A DNA stretch of 64,000 bases from positions 1-64,000 of the forward strand of contig JANQQF010000006.1 in NCBI GenBank assembly GCA_028285035.1, written 5' to 3'. The stretch comes from Phycisphaerae bacterium (lineage in GTDB: Bacteria > Chloroflexota > Anaerolineae > 4572-78 > J111). Below, piece after piece: positions 1-8,793 of this stretch (position 1 is the first letter of the stretch; the number at the start of each line of letters is the position of its first letter). The notes beneath the pieces are model-generated. The model searched no databases. It was not told the origin of the DNA and saw only the letters and a program-made list of their open reading frames with translations. The translations under genes and the position numbers were made by a program.

Positions 1-4
1 CTTT

Positions 5-94
5 CACACGATCTATTGATGCTTTATTTGTTAAGGTTCAACACAATCTATTGATGCTTTTGTTACTAACTCGCACACGTTCTATTGACGTGTG
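5..94. repeat. Three imperfect direct repeats upstream of the helicase gene
   Basis: A ~20-bp unit with core CTATTGATGCTTT occurs at 5-25 and 40-60, and a diverged copy (GTTCTATTGACGTGT) at 73-92. Start-to-start spacing is 35 and 33 bp, about three helical turns. The third copy also sits in a perfect 7-bp inverted repeat (CACACGT 74-80, ACGTGTG 88-94). The array ends about 40 bp before the helicase start, so a regulatory role is possible. It may extend to the left of the window. Confidence 0.55.
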
Positions 95-130
95 ACAACT
101 AATCACTATCCACTATCTCCAAGGAGTTTT

Positions 131-1384
131 ATGCAATTTAAAGAATTAGATTTAAGTCAATCCCTGCAGAAATCAATTGCTGCACTGGGATTTGAAGAAG
201 CCACCCCGATTCAGGCTCAGGCCATCCCCCCCGCTTTAGAGGGCAATGACATTATTGGGTGTGCGCAAACAGGCACTGGAAAAACGGTCGCCTTCTTACT
301 ACCCGCTTTACAACAACTCATCCGTAATCAACGCAAAACCAAACACCCTCGGGTGGTTATCTTGGCCCCGACCCGTGAACTCGTCATTCAAGTGACGGAT
401 CAAGCGCGTAAATTAGCCAATCGCACCCCATTGCGAATTGCCTCAATTTATGGTGGAGCCAAAATGAAGCCGCAGATTGAGCGGTTACGTCGTGGTGTCG
501 ATGTGATTATCGCGACCCCTGGTCGCTTACAAGATCATATGCGCCGTAAAAATGTCACTTTCAAGGAATTGGACACCCTGATTTTGGATGAGGCAGATCG
601 GATGTTGGATATGGGCTTCCTGCCCGACATTCAGGAGATTGTGAGCCGAATGCCAGAGAAACGGCAAACCATGCTCTTCTCAGCCACGATGTCCACCCCA
701 GTGATGAACTTGACCGGACGATTTCTCCGCGATCCCATCACCATTGAGATTGAGCACGCTCGCCCCCCTGAGTTACTCCGCCAAATGCTTTACCCCGTTC
801 ATAAACACCTCAAAACCGAGCTTTTGCTGGCTATTCTTGAGCAGATGGATGTGAACAGTATGTTAGTCTTCACCGACACCAAACAGGAGGCAGACATTGT
901 GACCCGCAAGTTAAATGATGCAAAAATCAAGGCGGGCTGTATTCACGGGGATTTCAGGCAACGAGATCGAATTAAGGCGCTCGAAGGCTTTCGCTCCGGA
1001 AAGTATCAGGTTCTCGTCGCCACCGACATCGCCGCCCGTGGGCTAGACATCGACGGCGTGTCCCACGTCATCAACTACGACGTGCCGGAGCACCCCGAAG
1101 ACTACGTCCATCGCATTGGCCGCACCGCCCGCGCTCAAGCTGAAGGCGATGCCATCACCCTGGTTACCCCGGATGATGAAGCTTTCATTCATCGAATTGA
1201 GTATCTGTTAGATCGCAAGCTGGAGCGGGCAACGCTCGACGGCTTCGATTACGATGTCCCCATTCCTTCGTGGGCCAAACCCTCCCCAGAGTCGTTGATT
1301 CGCAAGAAGAGTGGATCCCAGAGCCTAGGTTCCCGCTGGCGCAGTATGTCCGGGGGCAGCAGTCGACGCCGGGGTGGGTGGTAA
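131..1384 (+). CDS. DEAD-box ATP-dependent RNA helicase
   Basis: A 417-aa RNA helicase of the RhlE/CsdA type, expected to unwind RNA duplexes in ribosome assembly or RNA decay. All core motifs are visible in order: Q motif (ATPIQ), I (AQTGTGKT), Ia (PTREL), Ib (TPGR), II (DEAD), III (SAT), V (ATDIAARGLD) and VI (HRIGRTAR). The C-terminal tail is short, basic and Gly/Ser-rich, a likely RNA contact. An AAGGAG ribosome-binding site at 121-126 places the start at ATG 131 rather than the in-frame upstream codon at 92. The gene stands alone, with direct repeats upstream and a multi-stem hairpin element downstream. Subfamily (rhlE, csdA or cshA) is not decided. Confidence 0.95.
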   Translation: MQFKELDLSQSLQKSIAALGFEEATPIQAQAIPPALEGNDIIGCAQTGTGKTVAFLLPALQQLIRNQRKTKHPRVVILAPTRELVIQVTDQARKLANRTPLRIASIYGGAKMKPQIERLRRGVDVIIATPGRLQDHMRRKNVTFKELDTLILDEADRMLDMGFLPDIQEIVSRMPEKRQTMLFSATMSTPVMNLTGRFLRDPITIEIEHARPPELLRQMLYPVHKHLKTELLLAILEQMDVNSMLVFTDTKQEADIVTRKLNDAKIKAGCIHGDFRQRDRIKALEGFRSGKYQVLVATDIAARGLDIDGVSHVINYDVPEHPEDYVHRIGRTARAQAEGDAITLVTPDDEAFIHRIEYLLDRKLERATLDGFDYDVPIPSWAKPSPESLIRKKSGSQSLGSRWRSMSGGSSRRRGGW

Positions 1385-1393
1385 TTCTCGGAT

Positions 1394-1518
1394 AGAATGA
1401 ATTCTTGACTGGTGCCAAAACTGAGTTTTGGCACCCATGGGTTACGAAACTGGAGTTTCGTAACCAGAACCCAACAGGCTTCAAGCCTGTTTTTTCTTTT
1501 AGCTTCAGAATTCATTCT
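1394..1518. repeat. Four-stem cruciform (cloverleaf-like) intergenic element
   Basis: A perfect 12-bp outer inverted repeat (AGAATGAATTCT 1394-1405 with AGAATTCATTCT 1507-1518) encloses three hairpins: 11 bp at 1411-1421/1425-1435, 11 bp at 1440-1450/1455-1465, and 9 bp at 1473-1481/1483-1491. The first two share the pattern AAACT-loop-AGTTT. Nearly every base between the two genes is paired. It could be a non-autonomous palindromic repeat, a structured RNA, or both. Confidence 0.75.
1473..1500 (+). terminator. Rho-independent terminator after the helicase gene
   Basis: A 9-bp GC-containing stem (AACAGGCTT / AAGCCTGTT) with a one-base loop is followed by a T-rich run (1490-1500). It is the last hairpin of the larger cruciform and would end helicase transcription. 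Confidence 0.7.
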
Positions 1519-1535
1519 GTGGTTATTGGGTACCG

Positions 1536-2159
1536 ATGAAAAAGGACAATATCCTCCTTTATCCTTGCAACATTATAGGCTATGTGCGGCTGGCAATGCT
1601 GGTCGCCACCATCATTTTGATAGCCATATACAAAAATTTTCATTGGGATATGAGTCTAGCCTTACGATTTGGCATTGCCATTTGGTTGGCGTTATCGCTG
1701 CTAGTGCTCGATGTTGTCGATGGCTATCTGGCCCGCAAGTTTGACCACGTCACCACCTTCGGGGCGCTCTTCGAACTCACCATCGACTTACTCAGCCACA
1801 CCTTCGTCTGGACCCTCTCTGGGCTAACGATTGCCCCACTCTTCATCGCCCTAGAGTGGACGGCGGGGCTGTACGCTGCGGCCTTTACGATGCGCCCTGA
1901 TGAGTCTTGGAAGAATACCCTCATAGAAAAGGGGCCGTGGCTCATGCGGGTCTACTGGCAGCGCACCAGCAGCATCAACTGGCTCAGTGTTTACAGCAAC
2001 ATCGCCCACTTTCTCTTTCCCATCAGCCTGTTTGTCTTTAGCAGCTTCACCTGGCTCAGCCTTGTCTCGCTACCGGGGTTGATTATTTTTGAGGTGGTGA
2101 CACTTTATATGGTTTACGTTTTTTTGAGGTTGTTGGTGATTGAGGGACGGGCGGGGTAA
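1536..2159 (+). CDS. CDP-alcohol phosphatidyltransferase family membrane protein
   Basis: A 207-aa integral membrane protein of the family that transfers a phosphatidyl group from CDP-diacylglycerol to an alcohol (inositol, glycerol-phosphate or similar). The signature runs D59-x2-D62-G63-x2-A66-R67-x8-G76-x3-E80-x3-D84. The usual third Asp is Glu at position 80, a conservative but noteworthy change at a metal ligand. Several hydrophobic segments (about 12-32, 45-60, 85-110, 150-200) fit a six-helix fold. The spacing resembles phosphatidylinositol synthase, but the substrate cannot be told from sequence. The ribosome-binding site is weak. The gene starts 17 bp after the cruciform. Confidence 0.8.
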   Translation: MKKDNILLYPCNIIGYVRLAMLVATIILIAIYKNFHWDMSLALRFGIAIWLALSLLVLDVVDGYLARKFDHVTTFGALFELTIDLLSHTFVWTLSGLTIAPLFIALEWTAGLYAAAFTMRPDESWKNTLIEKGPWLMRVYWQRTSSINWLSVYSNIAHFLFPISLFVFSSFTWLSLVSLPGLIIFEVVTLYMVYVFLRLLVIEGRAG

Positions 2160-2214
2160 GCGAGGCGATTCTGTACAAGCCAGTAGTCAGTGGCGAAATA
2201 ATTGATGGACTAGG

Positions 2215-3081
2215 TTATACAGGATCAGGTGGTTCTACAAAGGGAATATTCGCAAATTCTGCCTTATTTTGAAAGTTGATATCACGACTGACCGTTATTA
2301 CGGGTGATCGTGGTCGAAATCGCATAACCTCAATAATACCAGCCAGCAAACGATCATCATTGTTATCCGAGGCTAACCAGGGTAATGTCTCTTCCATATT
2401 TGGTTCAATAGCTAACGCTTGAATTTTACTTTTGTCTCTAACCAAAACAACGCCAGAAGTTAATTTTCCTCGTCGTCTATATTCTTTTATCTTTCGAATC
2501 AACTTTTCAGCCTTTTTTCGCACATCTTCATTTCGGTGATTAACCTTTAATGCATCTAGTTCAGAAAGAACAGTAGGAAGTAAAATGACAGTAAATTTAA
2601 CTGTTTCTGGAAATATCCAAGACTCTAAATCAGGATTATAAAGTAGAGCGTTAGTATCAGGCACATATGTTACTTCGCCATCAGCAGAGTCATATAGCCT
2701 CTTTAATAATTGAACCTGATTTCGGAGCAATTGAATAGTACTATCAAATGTTTCTTTAGTATTTCTAGACGAAGTATTATTTTGCTCAATGGTTCTCAAT
2801 ATTCTTGTATTTGCTTGAGATAATTCTCTCAAAGTATCCTTGGGTTGGTCTTTCAGCAATACAGAAAGCAAATAATAAAAATTTCGATATTTGTCTAATA
2901 ATTGAGCCTGAATCTGCCTTCCTTCTTCACTTAATTTTTTATATGCATAATTACGCGGAGAAATCACAATACTATCTGGTGAATTCCACATATAAATTGA
3001 TGAGTGATTCAATAGCAAATCTTCTAATAGATTTTGTATCTCATTAGCCATTTCTATAAGATTTTCAGTAACAGTTTGCAT
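2215..3081 (-). CDS. PIN-domain protein with long helical N-terminal region
   Basis: A 288-aa protein. Residues ~1-135 are predicted helical and unrecognised. Residues ~138-288 form a PIN nuclease domain with the acidic quartet visible in PDTN, SELDALK, DNNDDR and SRDIN. PIN domains are metal-dependent ribonucleases, found as VapC toxins or in RNA processing. This one is much longer than VapC and has no antitoxin-like partner beside it, so a toxin role is unsupported. A GGCAAGGA-type site precedes ATG 3081. The gene looks AT-richer than its neighbours, a mild hint of separate ancestry. Confidence 0.75.
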   Translation of the reverse strand: MQTVTENLIEMANEIQNLLEDLLLNHSSIYMWNSPDSIVISPRNYAYKKLSEEGRQIQAQLLDKYRNFYYLLSVLLKDQPKDTLRELSQANTRILRTIEQNNTSSRNTKETFDSTIQLLRNQVQLLKRLYDSADGEVTYVPDTNALLYNPDLESWIFPETVKFTVILLPTVLSELDALKVNHRNEDVRKKAEKLIRKIKEYRRRGKLTSGVVLVRDKSKIQALAIEPNMEETLPWLASDNNDDRLLAGIIEVMRFRPRSPVITVSRDINFQNKAEFANIPFVEPPDPV

Positions 3082-3106
3082 TTATCCTTGCCTCTCGTTC
3101 AATTAT

Positions 3107-5791
3107 CTAACCGCCCAACAACCCCTTAATCCGTTCGGGCGTAAACGGAATCTGCCGAGGCCGCACCCCAACCGCATCATAAATCGCATTAGCAATTGCC
3201 GCTGGTGTTGGATTCTGAGTGGCCTCGCCACTGCCCAAGAAGGGGAAGGTGGGCCGATTGAGCAGGACGGTGTGGATTTCAGGGATACCAGAGAAGCGTA
3301 ATAGCGGATAGGTGTCCCAGTCCTGGCTTAAGATGCCAGTTTCATCGAAAGCCACTTCCTCGGCCAAGGTCCAACTGGCGGCCTGGATAAAACCGCCTTC
3401 AAGCTGATTGCTCAAGCCATCGGGGTTGACGATTTGGCCCGCCTCTGCGGCGATGATGGCTTGCTTCATTTGAATCTCGCCGCTCTCCCGATTGACCTCT
3501 AGCTCGACAATGATGGCGGCGTAACATTGGATATTTTTGTATTGAGCAAAGGCAATCCCCCAGCCGTGACCATTCCCCGTCGGGTGGATGCGTGGCTGCC
3601 AGTTCGCCTTTTCAGCCGCAGCTTGGATGACGGCTTTGGCTCGCTCATCATCCAAATGTCGCAGGCGAAATTCTACGGGATCAACCCCAGCCGCAAATGC
3701 TAGTTCATCCATGAAGGACTCGATCGCAAAGACATTGGCATAGGCCCCTAGCCCTCGCATTGAGGAACTTCGCAGCGGGCCATTCGGCACAAAGTTGGTT
3801 ACAATACGTTTTTGGGCAAAATTGTACAATGGATCAGCATTGCGGAAACTGCCAAAATGACGCATAAAACGGGTCTTGGCGGGCATTGGGGGAAATGGTT
3901 GCTCAAGGTGCCACGCGGCCAAAAGACCAGATTTTGTTCCGCCGGGCCGGGGGCGCGTTGAATGAGGGAAACTCCAAATATCTTTATACCAATTAGTAAT
4001 CATCCCCGTTTCATCTAAATCTGCCTGAACCTTGACTACCATTGCGGGACCATATGGCTCCCAAGCGTGCTCATCCGAACGCATCCACTTGACCGAAACC
4101 GGTCGCTCTGGCATCGCCCAAGCTAAGAGGGCCGCGTCCAAAGCTGCGTCCTCGGCCCCATTATGACCATAACAGCCTGAGCCTTCGGCGTGGGTAATCC
4201 GTACATCAGCCACATCCATGCCGAGTACCTCGGCCAGCGTGCTGCGCAGCAAGAAGATAGCCTGCGAATGGCTCCAAACTTGTAGTTTCCCCTCGGTCAG
4301 CTGGGCCACCGCCGCTGATGGGCCAAGCGAACCGTGCATATGATAAGGGCGCAAATAGGTGGCACTTAAACGTTTGGTTGTGGCCTGATCCGGCTCCTCT
4401 GATATCGGGGGAATAGGGTCGGTGACGATGGTGCCATCCTTCACCCAATATCGTTCAGATGGCTGCTGTTGCAAATAATCGTACACATCGTCGGAATTTG
4501 TGGGAAAATGAGGCTGATTTTCCCACACGGCCAACTCAGCCAGTTTCTCGCTGGCCCAGATGGCTTGCTCCTCCCGCTCGGCAATCACCCCCAGGAAGCT
4601 GCCATTCTGCACCACTTTGAGCACCCCAGCCATTTGCTCTACAGCCTCAGTCTCAACCGAAACCAGCCGTGCTTGATAATGGGGGGGACGCACCACCCGA
4701 CCGTGTACCATCTCGGGCAAATCTAAATCGTGAACAAAGCTGGGTTGCCCCGTCACCTTGGCCAGCAAGTCGAGGCGCATCTCTGGCTCTCCGACGATAG
4801 CGTGGGTGTCTGGCGTCTTGGGTCGGGACTTGCCACTAATAGGTTGGCTAAATTGCTGGCCCGCAAACAACTCCCAATAGTTGGTTGATTTCCCTGTGGC
4901 TGGATCGGTAACCACCCCGTCCGTAATAGATAATTCGGCTGCCGGAGTTTCAGCCTCCAACGCTTCAAAGGCCAAGGCCAGCAGATAGTGTCGGGCTTCA
5001 GCCGTGGCCAAACGAATGGCATTTCCCGTGACTTGCAGGGACATACTGCCCGCCGTCAACCCCTCATCAGGTGTCAACGCAGTATCGGCTGTCGTAACCA
5101 TGATCCGTTCCAACGCGACATCAAGCTCATCCGCCGCAATCTGCGCCACAGCGGTTTTAATCCCCTGACCCAGTTCTACCTTGCCCGAAAAGATAGTCAC
5201 GGTTTGATCTTCGTTAATTTGAATCCAGCTATCCAAGCTGGGCGACGTTTCCAATGAAGGTGGGAGTTTGGCTTGAGGTGGGTCAGACAATTCAGGGGCA
5301 TCCACTACCTCGTAAACAGGATCCCAGATTGGGCGGCCAATGCGCATTTTGATGGCTCGGCGGACCCGCTCATAAACCCCACAGCGGCAAATGTTGTCAG
5401 ACAGGGCCTCACGGATTTGTTCATCGGTCGGATAGCGAACGCGATTGAGCAGACCTTGCGCGGCGATGATCATCCCAGATACGCAATAGCCACATTGAAT
5501 GGCCTGTTCAGCCATAAAGGCTTCTTGTAAGGGATGCAAATTATCTGCATCCCCAAGGCCTTCTACCGTCGTAATTTCTAGACCTTCTGCTTGTTTGATT
5601 GGTAATTCGCACGAGGGCACATCATTTTTATCGATCAACACCTTACACGCGTTGCACTGCTCCAAGCCACAGCCAAATTTGGCCCCCTTTAAATCCAAAT
5701 CGTTTCGCAGGACATATAACAATGGCGTCTCAGGATCAGCATCGACCTCGATTGTTTGACCGTTCACTTGCAATGAAATGAGTTCAGACAT
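3107..5791 (-). CDS. Fused [2Fe-2S]/molybdopterin hydroxylase (IorAB-like aldehyde/N-heterocycle dehydrogenase)
   Basis: An 894-aa xanthine-oxidase-family protein in which the small iron-sulfur subunit is fused to the large Mo subunit. Residues ~1-155 carry two [2Fe-2S] sites: a ferredoxin-type cluster (CGLEQCNACK plus a downstream Cys) and the alpha-helical site (QCGYC...CRC). The remainder is the molybdopterin-cytosine-dinucleotide domain with LGQG, RGLGAYANVFAIES and a C-terminal GSGEATQNPTPAA that holds the catalytic Glu. No FAD subunit is fused or adjacent, so electrons probably go to a cytochrome or quinone, as in isoquinoline 1-oxidoreductase. AGGAG seven bases before ATG 5791 favours this start over the in-frame ATG at 5857. 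Substrate unknown. Confidence 0.88.
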   Translation of the reverse strand: MSELISLQVNGQTIEVDADPETPLLYVLRNDLDLKGAKFGCGLEQCNACKVLIDKNDVPSCELPIKQAEGLEITTVEGLGDADNLHPLQEAFMAEQAIQCGYCVSGMIIAAQGLLNRVRYPTDEQIREALSDNICRCGVYERVRRAIKMRIGRPIWDPVYEVVDAPELSDPPQAKLPPSLETSPSLDSWIQINEDQTVTIFSGKVELGQGIKTAVAQIAADELDVALERIMVTTADTALTPDEGLTAGSMSLQVTGNAIRLATAEARHYLLALAFEALEAETPAAELSITDGVVTDPATGKSTNYWELFAGQQFSQPISGKSRPKTPDTHAIVGEPEMRLDLLAKVTGQPSFVHDLDLPEMVHGRVVRPPHYQARLVSVETEAVEQMAGVLKVVQNGSFLGVIAEREEQAIWASEKLAELAVWENQPHFPTNSDDVYDYLQQQPSERYWVKDGTIVTDPIPPISEEPDQATTKRLSATYLRPYHMHGSLGPSAAVAQLTEGKLQVWSHSQAIFLLRSTLAEVLGMDVADVRITHAEGSGCYGHNGAEDAALDAALLAWAMPERPVSVKWMRSDEHAWEPYGPAMVVKVQADLDETGMITNWYKDIWSFPHSTRPRPGGTKSGLLAAWHLEQPFPPMPAKTRFMRHFGSFRNADPLYNFAQKRIVTNFVPNGPLRSSSMRGLGAYANVFAIESFMDELAFAAGVDPVEFRLRHLDDERAKAVIQAAAEKANWQPRIHPTGNGHGWGIAFAQYKNIQCYAAIIVELEVNRESGEIQMKQAIIAAEAGQIVNPDGLSNQLEGGFIQAASWTLAEEVAFDETGILSQDWDTYPLLRFSGIPEIHTVLLNRPTFPFLGSGEATQNPTPAAIANAIYDAVGVRPRQIPFTPERIKGLLGG

Positions 5792-6194
5792 CTTTTGCTC
5801 CTGTGTAAATAGCGTCGCAGACCGGGGGGCTTGGGGGGTAGATCCCCCCATTTTCATTCCCCGCTGTCGTCTCGCAGAGACTGTTGGACTCCCTTGAAAA
5901 ATAGTCGGTAGTGATTGGCGGTAAATTAGGAATAGAACATGAATGGCACGGATTTTGCGGATTGATAAGGATAAAACAGATAAGAGAAGAAATCAGGGTA
6001 TATCCGTGTGATCCATTCAATCAATGTGCCATTACTGGCCCAATCATAAGTTCATATGAGAATGATTCATATTTTACAAGAATAAATAATAGTTCGTTGT
6101 TTTGGAAAATGGAAATCATCGATTTTTGCCTCTGACAATTACCTCAGAGTATGATAGCACCTACGAATTTATTCAAAAAGGATAGTGACAAACG
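5792..6194. other. Divergent intergenic region (403 bp), no gene recognised
   Basis: It separates the minus-strand dehydrogenase from the plus-strand aminotransferase, so it must hold divergent promoters, although no clear -35/-10 pair was found. Near the dehydrogenase there is a G6-TAGAT-C6 hairpin (5833-5849) beside another G6 run (about 5824-5829). At about 5947-6018 the sequence resembles a decayed palindrome (ATGGCACGGAT ... ATCCGTGTGATCCAT), like other intergenic elements of this window. A 74-codon open frame at 5911-6135 overlaps that decayed repeat and is not a credible gene. Confidence 0.4.
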
Positions 6195-7316
6195 ATGCGT
6201 AATTTTGCGCTTGAAACTTATTTTTCAAAGTGGGAGTTTTCGGCTCGCTACCATATGACCGCCTCGGATATGGAAAGTATGTCGCTCTCAGACTTACTGA
6301 CAATGGCCTCGCCCGAAGATCGCGAAGGATTTGAGCAACTATGGTTAGGCTACACCGAGACGTATGGGGCACCTGAATTGCGAGAGGAAATTGCCAAGAC
6401 GTACGAGACGGCCAAAGCCGAGAATATTCTGTGCTTTGCCGGTGCAGAAGAAGGGGTTTATGTAGCGATGCGGGTGCTGCTTGAAAAATCGGACCACGCC
6501 ATCGTCATTGTGCCTAATTATCAGGCGGCAGAAACTGTTCCCCTAGACATTTGTGAGGTGTCCGGCGTGCCACTTGATGCCAGTGATGACTGGTCACTTG
6601 ATATTGACCAAGTTGCCAGTAAAATTCGGCCCAACACAAAACTAATTTCGATCAATTTCCCAAACAACCCTACTGGAGCCATTTTAGAACGAAGTCGTTT
6701 TGATCGATTGATTGAGCTTTGTCGGAAAAATGGCACCTACCTGTTTAGTGACGAAGTCTACCGCTTGATTGAGCGTGATCCCGAGATACGCTTGCCACAG
6801 GTAGCCGATGTTTACGAACGAGGCTTGTCACTCAATGTGATGTCAAAAGCCTATGGTCTGCCCGGTCTGCGCATTGGCTGGATTATGAGCCAGGATACCG
6901 GGTTGCTCCAGAAGATGGAGCGGTACAAACATTACCTCTCCATTTGTAACTCAGCCCCCAGCGAACAACTCGCAATTATCGCCCTCAAAGCCCGTGAAGC
7001 TATCCTAAAGCGAAACCGGGCCTTAACCGCAGAAAATTTGGCCAAACTAGATGATTTCTTTACCGAATTTGATAATCTGTTTGAATGGTCTGCACCCGAT
7101 GGGGGATGTGTCGCCTTTCCACGTTACACGGGCCTCGGTAACACTGATGAATTCTGCGAGGATTTGGTGGAAAAGACGGGGGTTCTACTCCTTCCACCGA
7201 AAATTTATCACTCAGAGTTGCTTGATACACCACAAGATCGATTTCGTATTGGGTTTGGTCGCAAGGGCATTGAAGCGGGATTGACTGCCTTTGCTGGTTA
7301 TCTCAAAGGCCTATGA
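6195..7316 (+). CDS. PLP-dependent aminotransferase, class I/II fold
   Basis: A 373-aa fold-type I aminotransferase. The PLP-binding lysine lies in MSKAYGLPGLRIGW; NFPNNPTGA and SDEVYR are the cofactor and Asp/Tyr motifs; FRIGFGR near the C-terminus carries the carboxylate-binding Arg. Amino-donor specificity cannot be read from sequence, and relatives include cysteine-S-conjugate lyases and capreomycidine-synthase-like enzymes. It is monocistronic, with a long palindrome (7349-7380) after its stop codon. Confidence 0.88.
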   Translation: MRNFALETYFSKWEFSARYHMTASDMESMSLSDLLTMASPEDREGFEQLWLGYTETYGAPELREEIAKTYETAKAENILCFAGAEEGVYVAMRVLLEKSDHAIVIVPNYQAAETVPLDICEVSGVPLDASDDWSLDIDQVASKIRPNTKLISINFPNNPTGAILERSRFDRLIELCRKNGTYLFSDEVYRLIERDPEIRLPQVADVYERGLSLNVMSKAYGLPGLRIGWIMSQDTGLLQKMERYKHYLSICNSAPSEQLAIIALKAREAILKRNRALTAENLAKLDDFFTEFDNLFEWSAPDGGCVAFPRYTGLGNTDEFCEDLVEKTGVLLLPPKIYHSELLDTPQDRFRIGFGRKGIEAGLTAFAGYLKGL

Positions 7317-7348
7317 TAAAAGCACGCTTCGATATCAAGAATAAAAAT

Positions 7349-7380
7349 TAGGAATCCGGCAGTGCACTGCCGGATTCCTA
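7349..7380. repeat. Perfect 32-bp palindrome
   Basis: TAGGAATCCGGCAGTG is followed directly by its exact reverse complement, giving a 16-bp stem with no designed loop. It follows the aminotransferase stop codon and precedes the terminator of the opposing operon. No T-run follows, so it is a weak intrinsic terminator. It is more like the other intergenic palindromes in the window. Confidence 0.75.
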
Positions 7381-7416
7381 GAATTCAAAGCTATTTTCTT
7401 GGGAACCCTGTAATAA

Positions 7417-7454
7417 ACAAAAAAGCAGGGTGTCTACATCTTGAACACCCTGCT
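7417..7454 (-). terminator. Rho-independent terminator of the sigma/anti-sigma operon
   Basis: A 10-bp stem (AGCAGGGTGT 7424-7433 with ACACCCTGCT 7445-7454) is followed on the minus strand by a T-rich tract (complement of 7417-7424). It lies 20 bp after the anti-sigma stop codon. Confidence 0.85.
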
Positions 7455-7473
7455 TCAATCTAGCTAAATTAAC

Positions 7474-8793
7474 CTAGTCGTCGTCATCATCCCCGCTGTC
7501 GCCGCCACCGCCACCAGAGCTTCCACCACCACCAGAACCACCTCCGCCGGAACCACCACCGTCGCTATCGTCATCCGAACTCTTATCATCGTCCGATTTG
7601 ATCAGATCATCGAGGCCGATTGTTGTTGTCGACTCTGTTACAATGATAGTAATTGCTGTAAAGACTCCATCGCCAAGATCAATCCCAACGATCTCAATAA
7701 AAGAGCCATCTTCAAACTCATCAGGAACATCGCTACATTCATCAAGAATAACTGTGTCACCTTCAACCAGTAAGGTTTTGTCATCCCCATAGAAGTAAGC
7801 GTATCCACTCAAATTTACAACTCGTGTTTCAGTCCGAGCAATGGTCAGGGTTGTGGTAGTAATATCATCATCGCTATTTCGTGACGCTCTGTTTTTGCTC
7901 AATTTGGCCTTAACTTCGACATCGATAGAGGTCTCGGTGACAGCACCCCACCACGCAGCGTTCATTTCGACCTCAACCGCTACTTTCACACGGGTGTCAT
8001 CTGCCGTCTCCAGCAATATATCTGTGGAAATATCTATATCTTCGATAAACTCCTCATCGCTGGCTAAGTCTAAGTCCCAATCAAGATCGATATCATCAAG
8101 GCTACCACCACTAATTGTGGCCAATGTTTCAGCGGTATAACCATCGCCACACCGACGAACGGGGCCAAATGTATCTCCCTCAAAGACAATCACAATTGTT
8201 TTATCATCCGGCACGATCAAAGCCTCGGGAGTAGAGGTGGGGACAGAGGCATCATCGGTAGTATCATCTGTTGCATCAGGCTCAGGGGTAAGTGAGTCAC
8301 TCTCAACTGTCCCTTCTGGCGTTTCTGTCACTGCGACTGTTGATGTTTCAGCCTCAGGTGTCTCCGTCATAATATCATCACCGTCGTCATCATCCTCATC
8401 TGACACTACCGTTGCGGTCGCTTCAGATGTAGCGGAGGGCACCACGATAGCTATGGGAGCGCCATCAAAAATAAAGACACTTAGACTTAGGGTGACAACA
8501 ATTCCAAGTGTAATCACTGCAAAAATTCCAGTACAAACTATACCAATGAGCCACATTCGGGATAAGCCAAACATTGAAAAGTCTCCTTTCGCGGGTGTAA
8601 GCCAACGCGTTGTTTGTGTCTGAAAAGCCGCTTGGGCGGTGGAGCTGGCTTCAAAGCTAATATCTGCCAAGCCTTGCCCTAACTCAAATAGATCGGGCAA
8701 ATCCTCCAAGCCTTCATCCACATTTACATTTTCACCTTTTAACATTCGATCAATTTGCTCAGAAAAGAGATCGGCTAATTCTTGTTCACTCAT
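7474..8793 (-). CDS. Probable membrane anti-sigma factor with acidic linker and Gly/Ser/Asp tail
   Basis: A 439-aa single-pass membrane protein. The acidic N-terminal ~75 residues are cytoplasmic and have no zinc-binding His/Cys motif. One transmembrane segment spans about 80-110. An Asp/Glu/Thr-rich low-complexity linker follows (to ~190). The extracytoplasmic part contains a DUF5666-like beta segment (SFIEIVGIDLGDGVF). The protein ends in runs of GGGGS-like repeats and five Asp. Its start overlaps the sigma stop by four bases (ATGA), indicating translational coupling. Pairing with an ECF sigma factor supports an anti-sigma/sensor role; the family assignment itself is tentative. Confidence 0.72.
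   Translation of the reverse strand: MSEQELADLFSEQIDRMLKGENVNVDEGLEDLPDLFELGQGLADISFEASSTAQAAFQTQTTRWLTPAKGDFSMFGLSRMWLIGIVCTGIFAVITLGIVVTLSLSVFIFDGAPIAIVVPSATSEATATVVSDEDDDDGDDIMTETPEAETSTVAVTETPEGTVESDSLTPEPDATDDTTDDASVPTSTPEALIVPDDKTIVIVFEGDTFGPVRRCGDGYTAETLATISGGSLDDIDLDWDLDLASDEEFIEDIDISTDILLETADDTRVKVAVEVEMNAAWWGAVTETSIDVEVKAKLSKNRASRNSDDDITTTTLTIARTETRVVNLSGYAYFYGDDKTLLVEGDTVILDECSDVPDEFEDGSFIEIVGIDLGDGVFTAITIIVTESTTTIGLDDLIKSDDDKSSDDDSDGGGSGGGGSGGGGSSGGGGGDSGDDDDD

Noticed and set aside
1412..1744. A 110-codon frame starting in the cruciform element
   Set aside because: It is translated through the hairpins and the shifted frame of the phosphatidyltransferase gene; the latter has the conserved motif.
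2215..3081. Type II toxin-antitoxin system
   Set aside because: The PIN protein is far longer than VapC and no antitoxin-size gene is adjacent.
5911..6135. A 74-codon open frame on the plus strand
   Set aside because: It overlaps a decayed palindromic repeat, has no ribosome-binding site and shows no protein-like pattern.
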